This document shows positions 56,899 through 64,000 of a DNA stretch of 64,000 nucleotides, in pieces. A program made the position numbers and the translations under genes. Source of the DNA: a virus; the IMG/VR virus record IMGVR_UViG_3300036772_000557, positions 26,449 through 90,448 of that record; one strand, 5' to 3'. The notes below the pieces were generated by a model, which worked only from the letters and a program-made list of their open reading frames with translations, had not been told where the DNA came from and did not search any database. Numbering within the stretch: position 1 is the first letter of the stretch; every line of letters begins with the position of its first letter.

Positions 56899-59408
56899 TC
56901 TGCCATCCAGGGGGTAAGCCAGCAGCGGCACCCGTTATGCGCGAGCGGCGCGGCATGTCCTGACGGGAACAGATGCCCGAGCCGCACCGGGCTCGCGGCC
57001 TCGTTCAATAGACACGTCGCCTCGACTTTGAGGTCAGCGACGGTATTCCAATACGAGCCCTTGACCCGGTTGCTCGCCTTGAAGGCCCGCATCGTCGCGT
57101 CGTGCAGCGCGCTCTTCGTCTCGTAATCGGCGATCGCGCGCGCTCGAGTTGGCGAGAAGGCGTAGGTATTTTGGAGTACGCCGGTCAGCTCCTCGACCGT
57201 GGACTTTTGCGCGATCGCCTGACGCACATTTTCGGCAATCATGCGCGCGGTCGAATCCGTGATGTCGAGATCGGCGGTCGTGTCCGGGATAGTCCGGCCG
57301 CCGACATGGCTGCGTCCGACGAGCTCGGCTGCCCGGTCCCGGGCCCATTTGCGTGCCTCGGCCTTGGCCGCCTCGACCTGAGCGTCGGTCAACTCCGCAT
57401 GGACCGCAGCAAGCGTATCGGAGATGGTCTGTGTCGCCGTGTCCTCGAGGTGCGGCGCGATCTCGCCGACGATGTCGTTCCACCGCGCGAAGTCGATGCC
57501 GGCGATTGCTGCGGCGGCTGCTGCCGAAAGCTGTCGATTCCGGTGCGCATCTGCGGCCGGGGTGACGCCGTGCTGATCCGGATCCGTGTGGTCGGAGGCC
57601 TTCGAGTTATAATTTGAGTTATAATTTGAGTTATATTTTGCGGTCGTTTTCCGCGCGAGCACGTCGCGCGCGACGCGTGGCGCCTCGCCCTTAAAGAAGA
57701 CCTCGATGCTCCGGGCTATGCCGTCCCGCGCCGTCGCCAGATAGCGCCTCGACGCCGGATCGCCAAAAGGGTCGGTGCCTGCTTTGGCTACCCCCTGAAC
57801 TTTAGCAGATTTAGCAGGGGCTTTTCCGGTTGGAGCCGGCTTGCCCTTGGGCTTGGCCGGCCCCTTCCCCGGCGCACCGCCGCCGCCCATGCCCGCGCCG
57901 ATCGGCGGGGGCGGTGGCGGGTTTGCCATGTTGTCGCTGATCGCCGCGACATCGCTCAGGAGCACGGGACCGGTTGGTAGATAGATCATCGGATCATCGC
58001 CGCCCTCGACCGGATCCATGCCGAGCACGTCGCGCGCCTCATTAAGCGTGTAGCTCCCGTTCCGCACATAGGTATCGAGGATCGTGGCCTGTTCAGCCGG
58101 ATCGAGGTCGCGCTTCTCGGCCCACGCGAACTCCAGGTCCGCATAGCCCATCAAATCCTGGATCACCCCGTCGCACAGACGCTTGACCCAGGCCATGATC
58201 GGGGCGAGGCCTTCCTCGAGCGCCACCTCTTGCGCGGTCTGCGCGGTCGCTCGGTTGACCTGATGCGTGAAGGCGCTCGGCGGCAATGAAAAGGCGTAGC
58301 ACACGATGCGCGCTAGCCACTCGTCGAACTCGTCCTTGTAGGGCGGCTCGGTGAAGGGCTGGTATTTGGCTCCGAACGGGCCCCAGATAAGGCGTGTCTG
58401 ATTTTGCAGATTGCCCGCCAGGATGGAGTTGAACCATTCCGCGTATTCGGCGATCTGCTGGGGACTCCAGCCTTCGGGACTATTCAATAGCCCGGGCGGT
58501 ATGTTCCCGTCCGTGAAATGAAGTAACTGCTTGGCCTGCCGGCGCAAGCCGATGTTGATGGTCGTGTAAATTTGCTCGATTGGGCTGAAGCCGTAGCCCT
58601 TATAGATCCGCGGGTTGCGGGGCAGGTAGATCAGCTGGCCGTCGTTGAACTGGTTGACGACGTCGCCCTCGTCGGTATTGGCCCTGCTGCCGTCTTCGAG
58701 GAGCACCCATGGCCGCCCGTGAATGACCTGCTCGTAGGCCGGCGCCGGGGGTCGCGGGCGGCGCCCCGTCTCATCGAGCAGCACTTTGATGGTCGAGCCG
58801 TCGACTTGGTCGAGGCCGATGATCTCGTTCGCGCGATTGCGGCGCACTTCGAGCGCTGGCGCATCGATCACCAGCACGTCGTCGAGGAGCTCGCGGATCC
58901 AGGTCGCGAACGGCCTGATCCCATCTGGCTTGCGAAAGAAGTCTTCGATCTCGTCGCAGCGACTGTCCGCCTCTTTTTTCGGGTCGCGCGGCTTAACCTG
59001 AAATTGCTGGGACTCGATTTGATCCTTACGCGTCTCGATCGCAAGCCGGGTGATGTCGTGGCCGCTTGCCAGCGCGCGCAACTCCTCAAAGCCGATTGGC
59101 TCATAGGATCGCGGCCGATAATTCGTGTTCCACGCTGTGGGGTAATTCCACAGCCGCACATTTTGCCGGTCAGTTGGCACCAGCGGATAGTTCGGCGAGA
59201 ACATTCCCGCCGTCGGCTGGAACACCGGCGCGAACTGCGAGATGTCGCCGCGCGCATTGCCGCTCAAACCAGTCGGATCATTGCCCATAGTGTAGCTGGC
59301 GATTGGCGCGCCTTTTTTCTGCTGCGGCTGCCCACGGAAGCGCGAGGTCAGCCAGCTCACCATGCCGGCAAGAGAGGTTTGCGAGCCGCCAGAACCGGGA
59401 GCAGGCAT
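56895..59408 (-). CDS. Portal protein fused to MuF-like minor head protein
   Basis: 837 residues with GGGAG upstream. Residues about 60-490 are a phage portal: NVRLWNYPTAWNTNYRPRSY, DIEDFF-type EIEDFFRKPDG, IYKGYGFSPIEQIYTTINIG, LPPSAFTHQVNRATAQTAQE. A Pro/Gly/Lys linker (490-560) follows. Residues about 600-837 are an SPP1 gp7/Mu F-type minor head domain, including TRARAIADYETKSALHDATM and the end LAHNGCRCWLTPW. The portal drives DNA entry; MuF proteins are packed in the head. Normally they are separate genes. Confidence 0.85.
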   Translation of the reverse strand: MPAPGSGGSQTSLAGMVSWLTSRFRGQPQQKKGAPIASYTMGNDPTGLSGNARGDISQFAPVFQPTAGMFSPNYPLVPTDRQNVRLWNYPTAWNTNYRPRSYEPIGFEELRALASGHDITRLAIETRKDQIESQQFQVKPRDPKKEADSRCDEIEDFFRKPDGIRPFATWIRELLDDVLVIDAPALEVRRNRANEIIGLDQVDGSTIKVLLDETGRRPRPPAPAYEQVIHGRPWVLLEDGSRANTDEGDVVNQFNDGQLIYLPRNPRIYKGYGFSPIEQIYTTINIGLRRQAKQLLHFTDGNIPPGLLNSPEGWSPQQIAEYAEWFNSILAGNLQNQTRLIWGPFGAKYQPFTEPPYKDEFDEWLARIVCYAFSLPPSAFTHQVNRATAQTAQEVALEEGLAPIMAWVKRLCDGVIQDLMGYADLEFAWAEKRDLDPAEQATILDTYVRNGSYTLNEARDVLGMDPVEGGDDPMIYLPTGPVLLSDVAAISDNMANPPPPPPIGAGMGGGGAPGKGPAKPKGKPAPTGKAPAKSAKVQGVAKAGTDPFGDPASRRYLATARDGIARSIEVFFKGEAPRVARDVLARKTTAKYNSNYNSNYNSKASDHTDPDQHGVTPAADAHRNRQLSAAAAAAIAGIDFARWNDIVGEIAPHLEDTATQTISDTLAAVHAELTDAQVEAAKAEARKWARDRAAELVGRSHVGGRTIPDTTADLDITDSTARMIAENVRQAIAQKSTVEELTGVLQNTYAFSPTRARAIADYETKSALHDATMRAFKASNRVKGSYWNTVADLKVEATCLLNEAASPVRLGHLFPSGHAAPLAHNGCRCWLTPWMAD
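57602..57637 (-). repeat. 12-base tandem repeat x3 inside the portal-MuF gene
   Basis: Three copies of a 12-base AT-rich unit (AATTTGAGTTAT type, last copy one base different), encoding a Tyr-Asn-Ser-Asn repeat just before the MuF domain. It is in frame and sits in the linker, so copy changes would only alter linker length. Confidence 0.85.
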
Positions 59409-59441
59409 TTTCAGCTACTCCCTTATTCCAGCGATATTAAT

Positions 59442-60587
59442 TCAAGCAGCTGAGCGTAATTTTGCTGCTGCTCGATCTGTGGATTTCGGCGCGCTGATGC
59501 GGCGCTCGGCCATCGCGGCGTAAGCGGGGTTGAGTTCGATGCCGATGCAGTCGCGCCCTAGCCGATCGGCGACCAGCGCTGTCGTTCCGGCACCGAGGAA
59601 CGGATCGCAGACAGTGGCCGGTATTGGATCGCCAGCATTGCAGGAGCAGGAGGGGCGCCAGCCGATGGTCGCGTTGCTCGAATACCAAGGCGCCTCACAC
59701 TTCGGGCAGACGCCCCGAGCGGAGGTGCCGGCGAGGATGCACGGCTCGACCAGAGCCGGCGGGAAGGTCGCGAAATGCGCCTCGGGATAGGGCGAGGTCG
59801 CGATCGTCCAGACCGAGCGCTTGTTGCGCGTCCCAGACGATGAATATTCTTGGTCGCCCCGATGCGCATTGGCGGCGACCAACTGTTCCGAGCGTCCAAA
59901 GCGAGATAATGATCCGCCCCGAGACTTTCCGGCTGGATCGACGCTTGGCTCCTTGATCGCCTCGCCGTCGTAGTAATAATGGGCCGTTTTGCTCAGCAGA
60001 AACAAATATTCATGCGCCGACGTCGGGCGATCACGCACCGATTCCGGCATTGGGTTAGGCTTCGACCAAATGATGTCTCTCCGCAGCCACCAGCCATCGG
60101 CCCGTAGGGCGAGCGCCAGCTGGGCGGGAATCATTAGGAGGTCTTTGGGCTTATATGCCGTTTGCAGCGACCGTGAGCCTTCATCTTTCGCTTCGGTATT
60201 GCCGGGGAAAGCCGGGTTCCTCGCCGCCGCCGCAACTTGTACTGGGGATAGGGACTCGAGTTTTGGTCCTCCCCCAATGTGCCCATTGCCACGCAATGTA
60301 GAATGTTTGCTCGGCGGGCCACCTCGGCTCTGTCCCAAGGAAGCGTAGCTATCCCCGATATTGAGCCACAGCGTGCCGTCCTTGCGGAGCACCCGCCGCA
60401 CCTCGCGGAACACCGCAACCAATGCGGCGATATATTCGTCAGGCGACTTCTCAAGTCCAATCTGCCCCGACACCCCATAGTCGCGCAGTCCGTAGTACGG
60501 CGGGCTCGTCACGCAGCAATGCACGCTGTCGGCAGGCATGGCACGCAGGCACGCCAACGCGCTGCCGATCTGAATCGAGATCGCCAC
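59442..60587 (-). CDS. DNA methyltransferase (TSPPY type)
   Basis: 381 residues starting at GTG directly after the terminase stop. The catalytic motif TSPPYYGLRDYG (from residue 27) precedes the SAM motif (DPFLGAGTTALVADRLGRDC, GIELNPAYAAMAE), the beta-class order of N4-cytosine and some N6-adenine enzymes. A central DIIWSKPNPMPESV and a CPKCEAPW-type cysteine insert are present. No restriction partner is visible, so it is probably an orphan enzyme that protects phage DNA or marks it during packaging. Confidence 0.8.
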   Translation of the reverse strand: MAISIQIGSALACLRAMPADSVHCCVTSPPYYGLRDYGVSGQIGLEKSPDEYIAALVAVFREVRRVLRKDGTLWLNIGDSYASLGQSRGGPPSKHSTLRGNGHIGGGPKLESLSPVQVAAAARNPAFPGNTEAKDEGSRSLQTAYKPKDLLMIPAQLALALRADGWWLRRDIIWSKPNPMPESVRDRPTSAHEYLFLLSKTAHYYYDGEAIKEPSVDPAGKSRGGSLSRFGRSEQLVAANAHRGDQEYSSSGTRNKRSVWTIATSPYPEAHFATFPPALVEPCILAGTSARGVCPKCEAPWYSSNATIGWRPSCSCNAGDPIPATVCDPFLGAGTTALVADRLGRDCIGIELNPAYAAMAERRISAPKSTDRAAAKLRSAA

Positions 60588-62015
60588 TCAACCACCATCT
60601 TCTCGCTGCTGCATTTCGTATTCCACGCTGCCCCGCGCATATACTGGCTTTGGCGCCGGCGGCGGTTTCGGTTTCAGAGACTCGGCTTTAGCCTTGGCCC
60701 AGAGGAAATGACCCTCGCTCGCCATCTGCTCGACGAGGAGATCACTGAATGCCCAGACCAGTGCGTCGACGCGGTCGGGCGAAAACCCTGCCGCGACGCG
60801 GTCAAAATCCGTCGTGAACCCGCACATCTGATCTTCGAGTGTCGGGAACGCGCCGACGTGATGGATGCGGCCTTGCTCGTACAATGCCGCGACGGGCTCA
60901 GCCCGCACGACTTTGCCACGCGTCGCTCGCACTGCGGAATAACTCACATTATTGTCGACCATGCGAATGGTCGCTTCGACCATGTCGCCGCCGTTGTTGA
61001 CCTCGGCGACGATGCGGTCGGCCTTGTGCTGCCGGTAGAGAGAGATTGCCTTGCGCGCCCATTCGGTAGGCGGATAGCGCCCGGATTGATCGGCGAGCAC
61101 ATAACCGTGTCCGTCGGCGTCTTTGCCGGCGACGATGATGCCCGTTTCGTCCGAGTCCTCGCCGGTGGACACTGCAGGATCGATTGCTACTGCGATCCGC
61201 ACTAGGTCAGGCACATTCTTGTGCACTGGCCAGCGCGATGCTTCGAGCAATTCGCGGTTCCACAGTGCGCCCGGAACATCGTCGAGGAGCTCGGCGTTGA
61301 GTTCCTGGCGGCCGAGGCGGGTGCCCTCGTACTTGCGGATGATCTGGTGCAGAAAGCCCGGTGCCAAATTGGCCCGGTTGTCGTATGTCGAGCCGCGCGT
61401 GATCACCGTGGTTGGGTCGGTGAGGAGCTCGCGGATGATCTTGATCGGCTTTGGCGTGGTGGTAACGACGACGCGCGGGTCATCACCGAGACGCAGCCCG
61501 AACATGAGCATGTCCCAGGCTTCCGGGTAGCGCCAGCTAGCTATCTCATCGCACCACGCGGCGTCGTGCTGCGGCCCGCGTAATCGCTCTGGTTCGTCGG
61601 CGCTGTAAGTCGTGGCGATGGCCCCATTGGGCCAAGTGAGCCGCCGCTTCGAAGGTTCGTAAAGCGGCCGCTCTTGCGGTAACCCGATCGCAAGAATTCC
61701 GCTCTCGCCCTCGACCATGACATCGCGGGCGTCGCCAGCCGTTGGTGCAACTAGAGCGATCCGGCGCCGACCGTGGTTGATAACCTGATCTTGCACATAT
61801 TCCGCGCCGGTTCGGGTCTTGCCGAAGCCGCGACCAGCCAACAATAGCCATGTGCGCCAGGCACCGGCCGGCGGTAATTGATTAGGCCGCGCCCACCATT
61901 TCCAGCCATGCTCAAAGACGGCAATATCGTCCTCATTCAGGCTTCGTAAAAACGCCGCTCGCTTCAATGGCGGCAGCAATGCGATCGAGCTTACGTCCGA
62001 CACGTTCTCGTGCAT
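60588..62015 (-). CDS. terL: Terminase large subunit
   Basis: 475 residues. Walker A LAGRGFGKTRTGAEY (Lys66), Walker B HDAAWCDEIASW (Asp155-Glu156), and the RNase-H-like nuclease with AIDPAVSTGEDSDETGI (Asp278) and a DRIVAEVNNGGDM segment. It packs DNA into the prohead through the portal encoded downstream. The first 27 codons overlap the small subunit gene by 83 bases; the sequence LLPPLKRAAFLRSLNEDDIA there looks genuine for this family, so the long start is kept. Confidence 0.9.
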   Translation of the reverse strand: MHENVSDVSSIALLPPLKRAAFLRSLNEDDIAVFEHGWKWWARPNQLPPAGAWRTWLLLAGRGFGKTRTGAEYVQDQVINHGRRRIALVAPTAGDARDVMVEGESGILAIGLPQERPLYEPSKRRLTWPNGAIATTYSADEPERLRGPQHDAAWCDEIASWRYPEAWDMLMFGLRLGDDPRVVVTTTPKPIKIIRELLTDPTTVITRGSTYDNRANLAPGFLHQIIRKYEGTRLGRQELNAELLDDVPGALWNRELLEASRWPVHKNVPDLVRIAVAIDPAVSTGEDSDETGIIVAGKDADGHGYVLADQSGRYPPTEWARKAISLYRQHKADRIVAEVNNGGDMVEATIRMVDNNVSYSAVRATRGKVVRAEPVAALYEQGRIHHVGAFPTLEDQMCGFTTDFDRVAAGFSPDRVDALVWAFSDLLVEQMASEGHFLWAKAKAESLKPKPPPAPKPVYARGSVEYEMQQREDGG

Positions 62016-62358
62016 TCGACGCGTCTATTTCCTTGTGTTCGATCACCGCGGTCTCTTTCCAGCCCATCTGCGTCTTGGCAAAAAAGATCGCGGCGGCGAC
62101 GCGCGCGCGCCCGTCAGTGACAGGCGGCCGGTTGGGAATCGGCATTCCGATGATCGTCGAGAAGATAAATTCGCCGACCTGCACCTTTGCCTTCGTCGCG
62201 CCCGTTTCGAGCTCTTCCTTGAAGTGCTTCAGCAGCGTCGGTTTGGTTATGCCGATCGCGCGGGCGGCTTCGTCGTGATTGATCCCGTAGCGAGCCATTG
62301 CCTCGACTTGGCCGCGCTGCCTCTCTGTCGGCTCAAATCCGGGGCGGCCACGGGTCAT
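61933..62358 (-). CDS. terS: Terminase small subunit
   Basis: 141 residues, starting MTRGRPGFEPTERQRGQVEA, with a helix-turn-helix (YGINHDEAARAIGITKPTLL) for DNA recognition and a helical oligomerisation region (FFAKTQMGWKETAVIEHK). It overlaps and precedes the large subunit gene as usual. It selects the packaging site; no pac or cos sequence could be identified by eye. First gene of the rightmost minus-strand operon. Confidence 0.85.
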   Translation of the reverse strand: MTRGRPGFEPTERQRGQVEAMARYGINHDEAARAIGITKPTLLKHFKEELETGATKAKVQVGEFIFSTIIGMPIPNRPPVTDGRARVAAAIFFAKTQMGWKETAVIEHKEIDASNARERVGRKLDRIAAAIEASGVFTKPE

Positions 62359-62448
62359 TAAAATATTCTCACGTTAAAGCGGAATTCAACTGGACTTCGT
62401 GCACGCGTGGAGCGTGTCTGTGTCTGCGTCGTTATTGGAGTAGGCCAA

Positions 62449-63174
62449 ATGGAACAGACCACTTTCACGAAGCGCAACAATGCCAAGCGGGCGGCGGAGC
62501 GCATGATCGCTAAGGGCGATGCACCTAGCATCGATTACAAACTGCACGAACGCGAAGACGGCCGTCTCGAGATTCAATGGAAGACCGGCGTAGTGACGAC
62601 TGAGGAAACCAGCGAAGACCCTTGGGCTGATCCCGAAGAGGAAACGCACGACGGTGCTGAAGATAACGGCTTAGGCCCAGACCCCTGGCCCCCGGGCGCT
62701 CGCGTCCGAGTAGCGGTGACGAAACGCAAGATCCGCACGGGAACCGTCGACTACCAAGTCGACGAGAAATATTGGCGCGTGTTTCTCGACGGGCCCGCTA
62801 AAATATCCAACCTCTACCGAGGCGACCAACTCTCGGCACCCGGCGCCGATGCTCCAGAGCCGGCGCCGAAGGCGCGCGCAAAAAAGGAGCGGGCGGCGGC
62901 GGCGGCCCCGAAACGTACGAGCAAGACCGCAGAGTTAGACGCGGCGGCCGCTCGCGGCGTGATGCCCGAAAAGCCGATCTGCACCTCAGAAGCCAATAAA
63001 AAGCAGTATCAGCCGCGCTTCGACTTCCTCGCCGAGCGCGCTGCAGCGGGCGATTGGGACGCCGTGCGAAATTACGAGGTCAAGGGCGTCAACAGCTACG
63101 CGAAGATGGTGAAGCAATACCGCGAGCGGCTGCTCACCGCGCACGAGGCACAGCAGGCGAGCGAGGCCGCGTGA
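62449..63174 (+). CDS. Plus-strand phage protein, unknown function
   Basis: 241 residues from the ATG at 62449 with GGAGTAGG upstream. N-terminal NAKRAAERMIAKGDAPSIDY (helical, recurrent in rhizobial phage proteins), an acidic middle, a small beta domain (GARVRVAVTKRKIRTGTVDY, DEKYWRVFLDG), a Lys/Ala-rich linker and a helical C-terminus (QYRERLLTAHEAQQ). The layout suggests a DNA-associated protein, but no defined family is recognised. Divergent from terminase; coupled by TGATG to the next gene. Confidence 0.6.
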   Translation: MEQTTFTKRNNAKRAAERMIAKGDAPSIDYKLHEREDGRLEIQWKTGVVTTEETSEDPWADPEEETHDGAEDNGLGPDPWPPGARVRVAVTKRKIRTGTVDYQVDEKYWRVFLDGPAKISNLYRGDQLSAPGADAPEPAPKARAKKERAAAAAPKRTSKTAELDAAAARGVMPEKPICTSEANKKQYQPRFDFLAERAAAGDWDAVRNYEVKGVNSYAKMVKQYRERLLTAHEAQQASEAA

Positions 63175-63347
63175 TGGAAGGCATAATCACGCCTTGCCGC
63201 TGGTGGCTGCGGTGGTTTTGCCGCGCGCCTATTCAGCCATGCGCGCTGGACTGGCAATGTACGGTCTGCAAAAAGTTCCCGAGCCGCCTTAAACACCGGA
63301 CGGAAGTCGATCAGGCAGCGGCCTCGGGCCTCGGCGCCGCTTGCTGA
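63174..63347 (+). CDS. Small cysteine-rich protein
   Basis: 57 residues whose ATG overlaps the previous stop as TGATG. MEGIITPCRWWLRWFCRAPI then QPCALDWQCTVCKKF: five cysteines in the first thirty residues with a CxxC pair, suggesting a small zinc-binding protein. The end overlaps the convergent methyltransferase by 37 bases. Confidence 0.5.
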   Translation: MEGIITPCRWWLRWFCRAPIQPCALDWQCTVCKKFPSRLKHRTEVDQAAASGLGAAC

Positions 63348-64000
63348 GGCACCCGCTGGGCGGCGACGTCGTCGAATCCTCGACCGTCGCCGTCTAGCGT
63401 TGCCTGCTTGCCTGTGAAATCCTGCCAGCGCTTGACCGCCATGTCGGCGTATTGCGGGGCGATCTCAATCGCGTGCGCCACGCGGCCGGTCATTTCGGCC
63501 GCGATAATCGTTGTGCCGCTGCCGCTGAACGGCTCGTAGACCGCCTGCCCGGGCGACGAGTTATTCTCGATCGGGCGCTTCATGCACTCGACCGGCTTCT
63601 GGGTGCCGTGTCCGGTCTCCGATTTCAAATTCTTGTCGATCTTCCACAGCGTGGTCTGCGTCCGGTCGCCGGCCCAATGGCCGGTGGCGTTTTTTTTGAC
63701 GGCGTACCAGCACGGCTCGTGCTGCATGTGGTAATGACCGCGGCCGATCGCGAAATTGTTCTTCGCCCAGATGATCTGGGTCCGCACCTCGATACCGCAG
63801 GCCGCCAGGCTCTCCTGGACGATCGCAGCTTTAGTACAAGCGTGCCACACATAGGCGACGGCGCCGGGGAATAGGGCCCAGGCCTCGCGCCAATCAGCCC
63901 GGTCGTCATTCACGACCTCGCCGATGGCACGCGATGCCTTTTTCTGCCCGATGATCCCCTGGGCTGCGGCGCGATTCCGCCACGCCGGATCGTAACTCAC
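63311..64000 (-). CDS. DNA methyltransferase, 5' end cut by the window (second)
   Basis: At least 229 residues; the window end cuts the start, and GTG at the edge is not a real start. The first residues SYDPAWRNRAAAQG normally follow a DPPYGV catalytic motif, so the catalytic motif is just outside. Later features are KNNFAIGRGHYHMQHEPCWY, TQKPVECMKRPIENN and the SAM motif YEPFSGSGTTIIAAEM. This is the adenine-methyltransferase type often joined to a ParB-like N-terminal domain in phages and prophages. Confidence 0.75.
   Translation of the reverse strand: MSYDPAWRNRAAAQGIIGQKKASRAIGEVVNDDRADWREAWALFPGAVAYVWHACTKAAIVQESLAACGIEVRTQIIWAKNNFAIGRGHYHMQHEPCWYAVKKNATGHWAGDRTQTTLWKIDKNLKSETGHGTQKPVECMKRPIENNSSPGQAVYEPFSGSGTTIIAAEMTGRVAHAIEIAPQYADMAVKRWQDFTGKQATLDGDGRGFDDVAAQRVPQQAAPRPEAAA

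Noticed and set aside
60279-61205. Plus-strand open frame opposite methyltransferase and terminase
   Set aside because: Spans the junction of two well-supported minus-strand genes and has no domain features.
62320-62400. Possible promoter upstream of terminase small subunit (TTGAAT / TATTTT)
   Set aside because: Only partial matches to -35 and -10, and the start site would fall at the ATG itself.
1-64000. CRISPR arrays, tRNA genes, rRNA, insertion sequences, integrase and attachment sites
   Set aside because: Searched by eye on both strands. No spaced direct repeats, cloverleaf-like sequences, transposase or recombinase motifs were found. Weak or divergent RNA genes could be missed without a covariance search.

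Overview
The window is the structural half of a tailed-phage genome (siphovirus type) or prophage, most likely infecting a high-GC alphaproteobacterium of the Rhizobiales/Bradyrhizobium kind. The host guess is inference. It rests on GC-rich codon use, on small genes typical of rhizobial phages, and on Ig-like 'WSDGS' domains of the kind common in Bradyrhizobium. No host housekeeping gene, rRNA, tRNA, integrase or replication gene is visible, and both ends cut through phage genes.

Nearly all genes lie on the minus strand, so the late region reads from right to left. From 62.4 kb leftwards come terminase small and large subunits, a DNA methyltransferase, and a portal fused to a MuF-like minor head protein (56.9-59.4 kb). 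Next is a 13 kb block of secreted, mostly carbohydrate-directed proteins (43.5-56.6 kb). It is followed by the prohead protease (fused to a long tail), the HK97-type major capsid protein with an inserted domain, an HNH endonuclease, small genes, head-tail connectors, the tail terminator, the tail tube and a decoration-like protein. An accessory island (26.7-32.0 kb) then carries a radical SAM enzyme, a double glycosyltransferase, a zincin-like protein and several opposite-strand small genes. After it come the G/GT tail-assembly chaperones with a probable -1 frameshift, a 2882-residue tape measure protein with a lysozyme domain, a run of tail-tip and fibre genes (4.2-17.1 kb) and a membrane/lysis cluster (1.3-4.2 kb). 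Small plus-strand genes occupy the far left (1-1.2 kb) and 62.4-63.3 kb, and a second methyltransferase runs off the right end.

Many minus-strand genes overlap by ATGA, GTGA or TGATG junctions, or are only a few bases apart, which indicates long translationally coupled operons. Rho-independent terminators separate blocks at 1.2, 32.0, 33.6, 37.0, 37.9 and 40.9 kb.

The most unusual content is the block between portal and protease: GH16-like and GH30-like glycanases, two beta-helix proteins, a DUF4082/Ig protein, a 2-oxoglutarate oxygenase, a DUF6065 protein, a histidine-rich membrane protein and several secreted proteins of unknown role. It begins at its own candidate promoter (-35 TTGACA), overlapped downstream by TGTCATGACA palindromes and facing a divergent ribbon-helix-helix gene. 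About fourteen proteins in the window carry Sec signal peptides or N-terminal anchors, several of them among the tail genes. A few small domains (Ig-like 'SDG', a beta-sandwich, 'YVGDLTP' repeats, 'WIV' caps, SGGG leaders) recur across otherwise unrelated genes, so this phage seems to build its surface and secreted proteins by shuffling modules.
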